Assembly (NCBI RefSeq): GCF_016545825.1
Contig: NC_052613.1
Location: forward strand, 56,618,833 to 56,682,832
Source: Eucalyptus grandis
Lineage: Eukaryota > Streptophyta > Magnoliopsida > Myrtales > Myrtaceae
DNA length: 64,000 nt
Direction: 5' to 3'
The first letter of the stretch is position 1. Every line of letters begins with the position of its first letter. Below, one piece after another: positions 1 to 12,500 of this stretch. Below the pieces are notes generated by a model that saw only the letters and a program-made list of their open reading frames with translations, made no database searches and was not told the origin of the DNA. The position numbers and the translations under genes were made by a program.

Positions 1-571
1 TCGACCGTGAAAGGGAGAGATTTCCCAATTTTTCTTTTGGCCTTTTCGTTGCGATTATCATCGACGAAAAACCCATCGACCGAAAAAGAACCTAATCCAC
101 CGCTTTCGGTTGTGGCTCTGCTTCTGCCAAACCCTAGCTCGCAAATCTTGCCAATTCCATCGCTCTCTATCTTTCTATCTCTCTTTGCTTGTGTGTTACA
201 CATTAGCACTCACTCACTCAACTCCCACTTAAAGAAAAGGAATAAGGGAAGGAGGAAAAGAGATTGGATGGAAAGGGAAAGGGTAAAAGAAAGATGCCCA
301 TTGCCGACCCCTTCCAATCGCTCACTTTTCGTGCATCTATGGCAACCATGAGCACTAATCCACTCACTCACTCCAAGTGCTCAGCTTACTCCAAAACCAT
401 TGACCATATAAACAATATTGGATTAAATGTACAAGCAAAAGAAAAATTATTTATTTCATTGTGATGGACGAAGGGAATTATAATAAGGATATGAGAAAAA
501 AAAATCGACAAAAATATGAATATGGTTTCGTGTTACATTGATTGACATGTGAACCCGTCTTTTCTTTTTTT
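1..571. other. Intergenic region downstream of the ZAT5-like gene
   Basis: No coding gene is recognised; the open frames here are short and low in complexity. The sequence has CACT-rich tracts near 208-225 and 358-372. On the minus strand an AATAAA lies at 455-450, about 120 bases after the stop codon of the ZAT5-like gene, and is a plausible polyadenylation signal for it. Confidence 0.5.
450..455 (-). terminator. Candidate polyadenylation signal of the ZAT5-like gene
   Basis: An exact AATAAA on the minus strand lies about 117 bases after the stop codon, a normal distance for a plant near-upstream element. AATAAA is common in AT-rich DNA, so this rests on position only. Confidence 0.35.
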
Positions 572-1609
572 TCAGTAGTGGCAATCCACCAAGGCGGGCG
601 AGGCTAGTATGATGGGCTGTTGACTTGTGGCGAATTGGAACTTCGAGTTCTCCCGGCGGCGGTGCGCTTGGTGGTGGTGATCCTCCTCCGTCGGGGCCGG
701 CAGGTTCAGGTCCAAGGAGAGGATGTTGCGGGACTTCTCGGTGGTGATGGCCGCAGCAGCCGGCGGGTTGGTGGGGCTCGTCGCGTCGGCGCTGGTGGCC
801 GTCGGCGGCGGGGCGGACCTGTGCCGCCTCATGTGGCCGCCCAAGGCCTGACCCGACGCGAACTCGGACCCACATATGTTGCACTCGTGGATCTTGGGCT
901 TGCTCGCTTGATGGAGCCCCTTGTGGCTGGCCACGTGGGCGGAGAGGGGCGGGCTGATTTTACCGGAGTGCCCCTCGTCTTCGTCGTCAATTGCGTCCAA
1001 GCCCAGGACCACCGTCGACGGCTTGATTTTCTGGTCAGGATCGGCCGTGGACTTGGGCTTCTTGTGGCTGGCACGGTGCCCTCCGAGCGCTTGAAACGAC
1101 GGGAACACGCGGCTGCAAGTCTTGCACTCGTAGACGTAGAAGCCGGCCCTCCCGGTGGCCACGCCGGCGTCGGCGGCGGCGGTGGCGACCACCTCGGAGA
1201 ACTTCTTGCTGCTGAAGATCCCCATCTTGCCGCCGTCGTGGTCGTCGCAGTCGACCCGCCTCGGGCGGCCATCGCCTTGCGCCAAGAGAATAAGGCAGTT
1301 CGCCAGGTCCTCCTCTTCCTCCTCCGCGCTCGAGTACACGACGTTGTTGCCGGAAGACGACGGGGACAGAGCCGAGTTGGCATCCCCTCCTCCACCTCCA
1401 CCTCCTCGGCCACCTCCGCCGCCGCTTGAGGAGCAAGAGGTCATGGAGGAGGCCGCGCCGCCGCCGCCGCCGCCGCCGACGCCGACGCCGACGCAGCCGC
1501 CGCCGCTCGGGGAGGCCGGCCGCTGGCGCTTCGTGCGCTTGCCCTTGGAGATCTGCGAATGGTGGTCGTGGGCACCGCCCAAGAACTCTTCTGGGTACTC
1601 AAGATCCAT
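572..1609 (-). CDS. ZAT5: C2H2 zinc-finger transcriptional repressor, ZAT5-like
   Basis: Intronless, 345 residues. A basic nuclear-localisation-like patch (KGKRTKRQRP) is at about residues 22-31. A Gly/Ser low-complexity stretch follows (about 37-85), then an acidic block leading into a leucine-rich box (DLANCLILLAQG, about 101-112). Two plant-type C2H2 fingers with the QALGGH core are at about 160-182 and 241-263. A DLNL-type EAR repression motif (LSLDLNLPAP) is at about 297-306. The C-terminus SPALVDCHY matches the end of Arabidopsis ZAT5 (At2g28200) as I recall it. QALGGH fingers bind AGT-type DNA cores in the nucleus, and EAR motifs recruit TOPLESS-class corepressors, so a stress-responsive repressor is likely. 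I chose the ATG at 1609-1607; the frame stays open upstream but has no earlier ATG. Third codon positions are strongly GC, unlike the AT-rich flanks. Confidence 0.93.
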   Translation of the reverse strand: MDLEYPEEFLGGAHDHHSQISKGKRTKRQRPASPSGGGCVGVGVGGGGGGGAASSMTSCSSSGGGGGRGGGGGGGDANSALSPSSSGNNVVYSSAEEEEEDLANCLILLAQGDGRPRRVDCDDHDGGKMGIFSSKKFSEVVATAAADAGVATGRAGFYVYECKTCSRVFPSFQALGGHRASHKKPKSTADPDQKIKPSTVVLGLDAIDDEDEGHSGKISPPLSAHVASHKGLHQASKPKIHECNICGSEFASGQALGGHMRRHRSAPPPTATSADATSPTNPPAAAAITTEKSRNILSLDLNLPAPTEEDHHHQAHRRRENSKFQFATSQQPIILASPALVDCHY

Positions 1610-1740
1610 GGCTTCCCGAAACACCAACCGGAAGACGATGGAGGAGAAGGAGCGAAATGGAGCGATGATCTACTGGCGATCTTAGGTAAGGAAAAGCTTG
1701 GAAACACCGAACGAGACGTTCGTAGATTTACGCAGGCGGT

Positions 1741-1750
1741 TATATATATA
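1741..1750 (-). promoter_or_regulatory. Candidate TATA box of the ZAT5-like gene
   Basis: An alternating TATATATATA run lies about 131 bases upstream of the ATG in otherwise GC-rich DNA. That position suits a core promoter with a 5' UTR of about 100 bases. Confidence 0.45.
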
Positions 1751-2540
1751 GCGACGGAGCGAGGCGACTTTGAGTGGTGCGCGTTGCGTTGCGGAAGGTA
1801 GTGGCGGTCAAAGGCCGTCCCGTGAAAATTACTTTTCTCGGGGTCGTGGCCGCACGCGCGCTCCTCGGGCGCGTGGACTTCAACCTCCGCCCGACACGTG
1901 GCGCGCTGTTGGGTGTCGAGTGTTGAGTGTGAAAGAGATTGCACTTCCGGTTCCACTTTAGTTTCCAACTATTCCCGGAATTTGATATTCCGCCCGCACA
2001 CTGTACCTCGAAGCTTACCTAAAATGAACCTAACCAATACTCCAAATTCATTGCATGTGTCGACCCTTCCTTCCCTAGAAAATTAATTATTCTTGTTGCG
2101 ACTACTATATACTCTCTCTTAGCATTATACAGTTGAAGTTTTGTCGACCCGTCTTTCTCTCTTTTTCAAATTTCATATGTGTCTTATCAATTTTCATAAC
2201 GTAATCGATGACGTTAACCTCTTTAGAAACAAAAAATTGAGTTTAGTTCAAGAGTTAAATGGGGCAATGTTAGATCGGATCGAGTGAGTAATCGTGAGTG
2301 TGAACGTAGGGGGTTTAAGAGACCGTTTTAAGCAAAGGTTGGTGTGTGAATAACGTGAGGAGTCCGCTTCGTATTTGTCCTAATTCTGGACCAGCATTAG
2401 GTGCACAACGAGAAAAAAAAAAGGGGCGATGAGTGAACGCAACCCAGTAAAGCGAGAGGGCGACGTGTATTCCATGTTGAAAGCATGCAAAATGCCCTTC
2501 ACGCATTATGTGACTTTGGGCGGCTTCCAAGCGAGCACAG

Positions 2541-2960
2541 TCAATTAAGTGTGAAGGGAAACTGTCCAATTGGTCCTACAGTTATCGCAGGGATTTCAAT
2601 TTATTTATAAAATTTTCGATTTTATCAATTTAATCTTAAATCTCTGTACAAAATTCTAATGTAGTTATTCTTGCCAATTTTTATTGAAAATCATTAATGA
2701 CTGTCCCGTGTTGTACATTGTCGCGATAGAGGTTTTCTGCAAAAATCAACCCAAAGGACTGCATTGGAATTTCATCTAAAAGTTTAGGGCTAAGTTAAAG
2801 CTTATTAAGTGTGCGTGGGGCTTTACATTAATACGGATAAATTGTCCAATTGGTTATAATATTATTATACGGATGTCACTTTTCCATTTTAGTAATTTAG
2901 TCCTATACCTCTGCGAGAAACTTCAAAGTAGTCATTCTGGCCAATTTTCGCCAGGCATGA
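2541..2960. repeat. Diverged direct duplication of a dispersed intergenic repeat
   Basis: Two copies (about 2541-2705 and 2801-2960) share an ordered series of words: TGTCCAATTGGT, then ATTTTA-CAATTTA/TAATTTAGTC, then CTCTG, then a GTAGT-ATTCT segment and finally GCCAATTTT. They differ by many substitutions and small indels. The wording resembles repeats I associate with Myrtaceae intergenic DNA, but I cannot verify that here. Confidence 0.5.
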
Positions 2961-5900
2961 CCTATTAAAAATGAGAAAGAAAAATCACTTCGCTCTTCAT
3001 CTCGATTAGGTAAGCTGTGGGAGCATCAATCTTGATCTCATAAAGTCAAGAAGAAATTAGATGAAAGATGCTTTTGTGGGTGGCAAGGAACTTAGCGTCC
3101 CTCATGTGCTCCCCACGACCCACCTCGTCTTTAATATAATGGGCAAAAAGTCGCAATGGCTTTCCCCATGCTGTCCGTATAAATTAAAACCGGCTAATCT
3201 CTCCTTGGCTATCTCGTTTCCAATCCACACGCCATTGATTCGATTCGCATTATCTGCTCCGATGCGTTGACGACGTAGGCGATGTTCGTTCATCCACCAT
3301 CTTTGGAGAAAGCCCTAATGACATTTTTTTTTTAAATTGATCGCGATTAGGACTCGTTAATCGGGATCGGTTGGTTATTCCTAATCCTCTTCCTCGTTTT
3401 GCTTAACATGTACGCTCCAGCCCCTTTTTTAACTCCCACCGTTTGTTAGAGAGAGGGCGGTTTCATTTGACCTGTCGTGTTGTTTTTTTCCAAAGAAAAA
3501 AAAACAATATGATACTATCTATTTTGGAGCATGGGTTTTTGCCAGTGAAGAAAATAAGCAATTGCTGTTTGGATCCTATTATGATTGGGAACGTGATGAG
3601 TCGATCCATATGTATGTCCGGATTTTACTGCTATGTTGAGAATTGCTCCACGTATTGCTCGATGCGAAACGGGGATTAGACTTACTATATTACTATCTTT
3701 TATTCGGATCTTGTTGATTTCTCTTAAGCGGATGTCTAGACTTTAACGAATCTAAGAATTCGAATAAGATATCAAATCACGGTCAATCATTGGGACGTAA
3801 TTACGAAGAGATAATATGTATATATATTTTTACGTCAAGAGCCAAAAAGGAAGCGAGGAGCGAGTAATTGAGACTGGACGGTCTCCAAGCGGCCACATCA
3901 TTTTTTGTTATTTAATTCATTGGGGCCTCATAAAAAAATATGGGAGAGCTTTGATTTGGGTGGTGGGGGAGTGAGTGAGAGCGCAGTGCAACAGAAATTG
4001 GGCAGCTTACCTAAAACCATATTGAAAGACGCATTAAAAGCAACTTGCTTAGCTTTAGCTCTTTATGTATTTCCAACTAAATTCCGGGTCAATATCCTCT
4101 TCGTTTTTCAATTTGATGGGCAAGGAATTAGCTTAAAGTCATTGTCCGTTGAGACGAGGAGAGAGTCCGTGAACGTTGGGTTCCTCGATTGATTTGGGGC
4201 TTTTACAAAAAGTACAGTGTGACTATTTTTAGCCTACAATCAATGGATAAATATAATGATTACGATTTAGTATTCAAACGACATATATTTTTTAATGACA
4301 TGGCGGTCACAAAGAGTTGTCCCCCGACTCCTACTATTCAGAGTCAATATCCAAAAGAAGCTGAGAATCCTTAAATTAGGGGTAACAAAACAAAATAACT
4401 CAACAATCGTGTCTATTTATTGATCGATTTCTCAACTCCTTTCATTGTAGTCGGTCATTTTTTTGGGAGTTGACAATGCGCCTCACAGTGCACCCTTAGT
4501 ACTCGATATTTTCAATTTGACCCCACATTCCTTGATATTTGCACGGTCGCCACCTAAGAGCTCCTTTTGACACTTGGAATAATTCCGGACGAAAAAAGGG
4601 TGGATATCCATTCGGTTCCGACACGGGAAAAATTCGAGGACGGCAACCAAAGTAACGACTCTACACGTTGTGCAGTCCCGTCCTCTAAAAAAAAGAGAGA
4701 AGAAAATTGATATAATTCCAAGTAGTTTTTTGGGGGCTTATTTTAATTATTCTTTTTATTGGAGAATATACAGCCCTTTACTTTATAGATTTTGCATTTT
4801 GGGCACCGGACGGACCCATAAACCGAAAGTCGAGAGGAATCCTGTCCTTATTCCCTTCGGTTCTATCCTCCATTCCCCCTTCCCACCGGAAATCTTTGGA
4901 GCAGTTTTTACATCACTTTACGTAAAAGATGTTGGCGATAATCATCTGCACGAATACACTAATAAAAATTTAATAATATAATCCAGACATATATATATTT
5001 CAAGCAATACAAATAATCATTTTTAGCAAAATATTTTTCATATAATTCGTTTTCTATTAAACAAACGGAGTCTAAACTTCAAGCCAAATACGATTATTTG
5101 TCATGAAATCGGGAATCGTATAAATATGATATGAGAAAATTAGAAAGCATGAAACCATGAAAATTCACAACTAAACCAGGCCCAATTCCCCTAACAAAAA
5201 CTTAGAAACTTTAGATCTAATTTTAATTCTATCCCAAATTCATTTGGTTTTTAAAAAAATTACTAGCTTCAACTCTCCCACAAAAAATCGCTATTTATTT
5301 CCTTAAAATTATCAATAACTAAAGGCTGGCGTTGTTCTATACAAAAGCATGAAGATAGAACAGGTTTTGGGTAACGAACTTCTAAATCGCCTGAAAATGG
5401 CGTGATTGTTTTTCGATGGGCGAGTAAAAAGATCGAAAAGAAAGTCTACTTTTTTTTTTCTTTTAGGACAGAAAAAAATCTGAGACGGGATTCGAGATTG
5501 AATTTAAAGTGGGAGTTTTTTTTGTTTCCAAGGAATTTTTCCCGAATCCCGATGTCATTGTTCTTTTTCATAGTTAAAAAGGAGGCTTTTTTTTTTTTTT
5601 TCCGCCAACACAAATTATGAGATTTTTAATAGCGACGAATGGGGGCGGAGGTGGTAGGGCACGCGCCAAGAGCCGAGAGTGGGGTGGGGGCGGGCCCCTA
5701 AATCCGCACTGTCAGTTGGGACTTTACACTCACTCCACTCCACTCAGTTCACACGTCACTCGAAAGCAGGAGCAGCCTTCTCGGCCACTCACGGTACCCC
5801 GCCAGCAACAGCAACTTAAGCATCATGTTAGTTGCAGCCACGTCCCATTCTCAGATATAAAACCCCAAATACCCCAAAAAAAAAAAAAAAAAAAAAAAAA

Positions 5901-6593
5901 CGAAAAAATTGAAATTAAATTAAAATATAAAAAAGTTAATATCATAAAAATTTCAAATCGATACGTTCATAACAAATTTACCTTTTAATTTCTATTAAAT
6001 TGTTGAATTAGATGATATGTGTGATTTTGGATATATTTGTTTTTGGTATATCAATTTGAAAGAAATTGATGTCAAAAATTAGTTTAGAGTAAATTTATTA
6101 TGAAGATATTGATTTATGATTTTTCGTAATATTAATCTTAAAATAAAATCTCCAATTTTCATCTTTCGATTTTTTTGTTGTTTTCGATATTATTTCCTTT
6201 TTCTTTTTCTTGGTTGTCAGTGAACAAAAACAAGAATCTCTATCCACACTCGTCCCTCTCGCTCGCTCCTTCGCTCGCTGCTGCCCCCTCTTTTTCCTTG
6301 GTTGTCAGTGAACTAACTGTCTCTTTGAAAACGAGATGTGAATTTCCATACCCTCTTTTCTAGAAAATAATAATAATGATAATAATAATAAAAAAGGATG
6401 AAAAGAAATATCTAATAATAATCATCCACGCGATGACACCTACTTGCTGAGGGAGGTGCATCCACTAGTTCGCGCAGTTGTGCTATCCTTTTGTTGATCA
6501 GGACAGCTCATACCAAAAGCAAAATTTCCTCCTTTTCTTATTTCATCTTTTTCTTTTTGCTCCAATTATCTTCCAGAGACGGTGATCAAACGA

Positions 6594-6930
6594 TACTTAA
6601 ATTTTAACTCAATATGTAATTTTACCCATAAACTTTGAATTTGTTCGATATGATCCTTGAACCTTCATTCAATGTGCAATATGGTTCCGAAATTTTAATT
6701 TGTTTAATGTGATAAATATTTAATATAATCCTTGGACTATATGAACATTGCTTAATATTTTCCATTTATTAATCCAAGTTCAAAGATAACATTGAACATC
6801 TTCATATAGTTTATGAATTAGATCGGATATTTACCATATTAAACAAATTAAAAGACCGTTTGCGTAATTAAAAGTTTAGGGACGACATTACACACCGAGT
6901 CAAAATTTAAAGATTGTTTGCATAACTATT
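6594..6930. mobile_element. Fold-back (MITE-like) element, about 340 bp
   Basis: The left half, read forward, matches the right half read as its reverse complement along most of its length. TTAAATTTTAACTC near 6598 pairs with GAGTCAAAATTTAA near 6898-6911. TTTAATTTGTTTAAT near 6702 pairs with ATTAAACAAATTAA near 6838. Mismatches are mainly transitions. No coding capacity. Long inverted-repeat structure without a transposase is typical of non-autonomous DNA transposons; exact ends and target-site duplication were not resolved. Confidence 0.6.
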
Positions 6931-9587
6931 CGTCTCTTCAATGGTTGAAGACCATTCCTAGGGGGACCCAAATGAAAGAGATTGCCTTTTTTTCGTGACG
7001 AAAACATAATTTTTATGGGAAGTTCGACTTTGAAAGAGTCTTGGTCAAAACATTTTTGTTTTTTTTTTTTTTTTTGGGGGGCGGGGCGGTGTAGTGATCG
7101 TGAGTCTCAAGGTACCGAGTGATGTACACACGTTATGGGAAGTGCAAGGTTAAGCGGCCAAGTTGTGCCAAAAGGAAAGCCACGAGCGGCCGCTATTTTC
7201 CCATTGCCCTTTTCCTTTTATTGCTTTCTAGGTTGCATCACCATATCCACGAGATGGAAAAAGCTCAAATGTACTTGTGGACACGGCGGCTTCAGGCTAT
7301 CCACATAGATTAGTCGAGGCGAATGTTCAAATATCGTGTATTATTATTATAAAAAATCGAATATGGTATCATCGAGAGGTTTCTTATTTGCGCACCGTTC
7401 CTCAAATTGCCAGCCCTCAAAGAGAACGAAAGCATTCTTGAAGAAGTGCTCGAGCATGAGGCCCGGTCGATGTGATCGGTTTCGTAATTGGTTTATTCCT
7501 TGTATGTTCCCATGGCTCCACTGTTCGGTCGCAAATTACTAAGTCAATTGCTCTTTTAGGTGTAAAGTCCACATATTTCTGAAATTCACAGGCTTGATCG
7601 ACCCAAAAAGAAAAAGGAAATTCACAAACTTGAAGAACGGTGGTGGCAAGTATACAGTGCCTCAAACGCATGCCGATGGACGGCAGCCCCCTGCGGAACC
7701 GAGTATTTATACAACCTACTCGTCCACGGTCAAGCGATGTGGGACTGCGTCTCTGCCCAAAGTCCTCTAATCTCAATAAAGTTGCGTCCTGCGCGTGTAT
7801 GCATCAACTTGTCATTCGCCAGTCACATACTTAGTGTGAACGCATCACGGTCGACAATACAAAATTGCATCAATTTTCTATTTTCCTTTTTCCTTTTTTT
7901 GGATTATTTCCTATTGTTTATAATTCCTAGGCTTGAAGGCCCTCATTGTGTTTCCTTGAGTTTTTCTCAATTTCATATTGGAAAGGAACTCTGCATCCTG
8001 GGCATTCTCCCTGATCATTCGTCTTTCCTCTTGCCTTGGCCTTCGACGTCACGCAAAAGCTATCCCTCATCTTTTCAATACTCGTTCGCATGCGCAAGAC
8101 AGGACAGTCTCTCTGCCGGTTGGACTTTTTCGGGGAACCCTTTTCTTGAATATCTAACTCCACATTTCATTGACTCCAAAGGTTCATACCTCATCTGAGA
8201 AGGACACCCAAATGAAAAAAAAAAAAAAAAAAAAAAAGGACTATTCAATGTAACTAATCTAATCAAAAGCAAGTTACAAATTTGACACCCACATTGTCAA
8301 TCGGCGATACGAAATCAATGACACCGGCGCGAATTCTTTTGTTGATAGATCTTTGTACACCGGCATGATTGGATATAGAGTAGGTAGCATATAAGGTCGA
8401 AGCTTTTCTTCCTAGAGCTGACAAGCCTATAAAGTGAGAGGTCATCCCTGTGCAGCGCTGCAACGGGACGAATAGAAGGAGAAACGCTGTCTCTCGCCTC
8501 AATGGATTTGCCTTTCGATCGTTAGTTGAAATTTTAGGTCGCGAGTGGCGGTGAGTGGTAGTGTGTTCAGTAGTAGCTGTAGGGGAGTGATGTGGGTGGG
8601 GAACTGCTTGGGAGTTGCAACCAATTTACTCAATCCAACTCACTCTTGCAACCACTCTCATCTCTTTGACTGAATGAATCATGCTCACTTCAAGCCTAAC
8701 TCCTACTCTTGCGCCACACTCCATCGCTCTTTCATCTCTTAATCAATCGTGTCAGTGACACTTTCAATTAGTTAGCGCTATTTGGGGTTTGAAGGGCAAT
8801 TTGATTGGTCCACATTGGTAAATTTGGTTCTAACAGATCAAGCAAACAACACTCGAACAGTGGAATCGAGCAGTGGAATCGAGCAGTAGATGTAAGAGAA
8901 TCTTGATCGGTCGTTTTGCCACCGTAAGCTCGAGGCATCAGAGAATGGCATTTCTACATTCTTCAAGAATATCGAACCCTTGGCAACCCCATTGGCATTC
9001 GATTTGCACCTAACGGATCTCATACTCCAGAAACTTACCATCGGAATCATCTCGCACCTTCGCATGTATATGGGCTCAACATGATGGTAGCCAAACATTA
9101 TCGAGGCCGCATGAATGTTCTTTTTTCGAGCCATGGGATAGAAGCAAGGGACCTATAGATTTCTCATGATGCTGAACAAGCAATCAAGCTAATGTCGATC
9201 CTGAACAGCTGTCCAGTCTGGGTTCGGCAGCCAGTAAAACATGTATTCTTTTGACATCCGTTTAGGTTGAATCCGAACTTCATTTCGAGGCTTGGAATTT
9301 CCAGTGAAAAGCAAGAAATAACCATGGTCAGACAACAATATCAAATGCCATTATTCACCTGATAGGATCCATTATTTTGTGATCCATTATTTTGTGATCA
9401 ACAGGAAACTTCAACACTTAGAAATCACGTAGTAGCCATACATGGCCAATAGAGGCCAAAAGCCATATGATAGGATCGTCTTCACAATGCCGTGTTACAC
9501 CCTCCAAACAAGGAATGGCATATCACTCTAGGTAAGGAGGTAGGTAACCCACAGAGGACAGCAATAATGCCGCAAGCAAGCGATGGA

Positions 9588-12500
9588 TTACAGTGGAGTC
9601 AAACCCACCACACCTGCGCAATAATCACAAAAGGCAAAATGAAAGCCACTTTAGAATAACAAAGGGAAGATCATAGTAAAAAGAATGAGATTCTGAAATA
9701 CTACTCTTGACGAGAAAATGAAATACAGACTTGATATTAGATGGAAAGATGATTGATTATGTAGAGCTCCACAGGGAAATACTTTCATCTAGTACCTTTT
9801 GCCTAGTGCTTCTGAAAGGCATAAGTATTCATGCTGATGCAGGGAAGGAACATAACACTAGATATAAGCTTCAGCTAAAATAGCTCATCCCAGAAAGATC
9901 ACTCTTGGAGAACATAACAGTTCAAAATCTTGCTGACTCTCTATGGTCCCTATCCTTTGCATATGAAGTTATAAACTATATAAATTGCCTCAGAAATTCA
10001 TCATTAGAATTAGACCTGTTATTCATTTTCTATTAACATCTAAATTTGCATACTTTATTGAATCATTAGACAACAGTTCCGTCCATTTAACTTCCCTGCA
10101 CTAAAAACCCTACCAAAGTAAGCAAGGTAGTTAAATTTAGCGAGATAATTCATCAAAATAATAACTGGACACGGTTTCTACAGGCGATCTTGAAAACAGG
10201 CCTAAGAGACCACAAGATGAAGATGCTCTCGTGGGAGATATGCTGAGACCCAACAAAAGACAGAATGCCAATACAGTAACTAAGATAGCAAAACATGGCC
10301 AACAGAAAAACATGGAACACTGGGCCTCACCACATGCCAATCTCCCGCCTGCATTGCCAGTGGTTAGACTCAGCTCGTGGCCACCTACAAACAGATGGAT
10401 AAACAGATATGAGCCAAAAGATCGCAGAGAATTAAGGAGGGGAGACAGAATGAGGGACAACAACCAGATGTTCTGTTTCTTGTAGAAGAAAAAAAAATTC
10501 TAGCTGCTTCACCCAAACAGAAGATTGTCATCCCCTCAACAAAAAACAGAAAGTAGTCCAGCTTACAAGAGGGTTAGTCTTTAATTTATAATGGCAATTC
10601 CAAATGAAAGATTGCAGAATTCTCGATAGACATTGTAATTTTATTTAATGGATTGACTATATCCTGTCCTGCCCTAATTCTTTCCCCCATCTTTCAAAAT
10701 TCTAACTTTGTTAGCATGAAAAGCATTAACTATCATTCTTAGTACTGTCGTTGATTGAGTTTGATGATAGTCATGGAAATACTTCAATTAGAGAAACATG
10801 AATCTGGAATGTCAATTTAAGCAATGTAGCTCATTAGCACAGGAAAAGCAACCATCTGCTCTAACAAACAAATACACTTGTTGGGTGGAAGATATGCTAC
10901 AGAAAGAGAAACCTAAGGAACATCAGAATGTTCCATAAGAAATTATGCTCCCTCTTATCCACAGAACAAACTCCAACAGATGATCACATGCTTTAAGGAA
11001 TTTAAAAACCAGCTGCAGAATTGCTGGATTCAAAGGTGTTGGCGAATGTCAGTTCAAGAGTTTTCTCTCATTTTTGTCTGTTTTGTGATTGAACTTATGT
11101 CTCCAACAACATTGACTGCAAGTATGAGGATGAGAAGCAAGGTCGTCCACAATGCATAGATGCTTACCCTTTCCAAGGTCGTCCTCAAGTTCATGAACCA
11201 CAAGAGCTCTTCCAACTACTGCGTTTGGACCACTCAGTGGTATCTGAACACTCGACCAATGATAAAAGTTAACAGTGCCGAGCAATCAGAGTTTAAAAAA
11301 CTGCAGACAAGCTAGAATCCAGTCATGCATGCATAACATGGACCAGTAATACAGAAAGAACAGTAGAATTCCCAGCACTACCTGTGTATCAACAATCGTT
11401 GCTTCTGCCACACCTGTGATTCACAATACCAAAAGCCTCCATAATCAATATCAATAGATGAAGAACACATCAAACCACAGGCAGTGTACAGTTGTTACCA
11501 TCGGCATTGGCAACTATGTTTCCCAGGTCACCCGCATGACGCACTTCATCTTCAGGAGCCCCATGTGTCAATTTGTTTGGGTTGAAATGTGCTCCTACAG
11601 TTCGAGACATGGAGTGGACAAAGGCAAGAAGGGTCAAAGATGAGAATTGTCGTCAAGCAGATCATTTCAGTTCGAGACATATACAATTACCTGTCGAGAT
11701 GCATCCATTGGTTGTGTCACCATACTCATGCTACACCAAGAACATGATCAAGGTAAAAACACGAATTCAGACCAAAATGTACGCTTTTGGTGGGCTAAAT
11801 AAATACAAATGAGAGATGACTTACTAAGTGGAACCCATGAGGTCCAGGAGTTAGCCCAGTAACACGAACATTGACTGTCGTGGGACCTAAATTTTGCATG
11901 CGGGTTAGGATATTGCTCTCATCAGGAGCTACTGAGCTTCCAACTAAATCATGCACAACCAATGAATTCCAGACAATATCTTGGTCTCAAAAGAGTCAGC
12001 ATTCTAACTTCAGAGACCAGAACAGAATATGAGCCTACCCATTCGTTCGTAATAGAGGTCTTCCAGCAACTAAAAGTCTCCTAATTGAATTTCTAAAAGA
12101 ATATCCAGTAGCATACTACCAACCCAGTTTCAAACCAGAAACAAAATCGAAACTCGAACCTCAACATGCTGCGCCACTCCTCCCCAACTACCATACGCCG
12201 CAAAATGTAGGTCAAGAATACCGATGCTCATTCTCATAATTAAATCTAAGAGCCGACGATGATGGGAGCCGAGCTCCCGACAATAAAGAGCCCGCGAAAG
12301 TAGTAATCGAGAGAAGAGACCCAGAACAGACCATCGCCTTCTTGACTGAGAGTGACGACGCCCTCCACGCTGGAAGTGCCCTTCAGCACGGCGACGGCCT
12401 TCTTGGAGGCGGCGGCGGCGACGACGGCGAGGGGCTGCTTGGGGGGACGGCGGAGAGGGGGAGGGGAGCCGGGGCCGGCCTGAGAGAGACGCCGCGGAAG

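Larger units (their letters stand above)
1751..9587. other. Gene-poor intergenic DNA between the ZAT5-like gene and CSD2
   Basis: No gene recognised in about 7.8 kb; all open frames are short and show no domain. Contents: a diverged direct duplication (2541-2960), AT-rich tracts, poly-A at about 5877-5900 and 8216-8237, poly-T at about 7055-7074, and a fold-back element at about 6594-6930. Small tandem repeats occur near 8866-8886 (13-bp unit twice) and 9366-9398 (17-bp unit twice). The stretch 7100-8200 is richer in GC and has open frames of up to about 150 codons on both strands, but no family was recognised. Confidence 0.5.

Noticed and set aside
620..1429. Long open frame on the plus strand opposite the ZAT5-like gene
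   Set aside because: It is the mirror of a GC-rich coding sequence; the peptide is Arg/Gly/Val-rich without a domain, while the minus frame has two zinc fingers and an EAR motif.
7737..8198. 153-codon plus-strand frame
   Set aside because: Phe/Leu/Ser-rich peptide from T-rich DNA, no recognised similarity.
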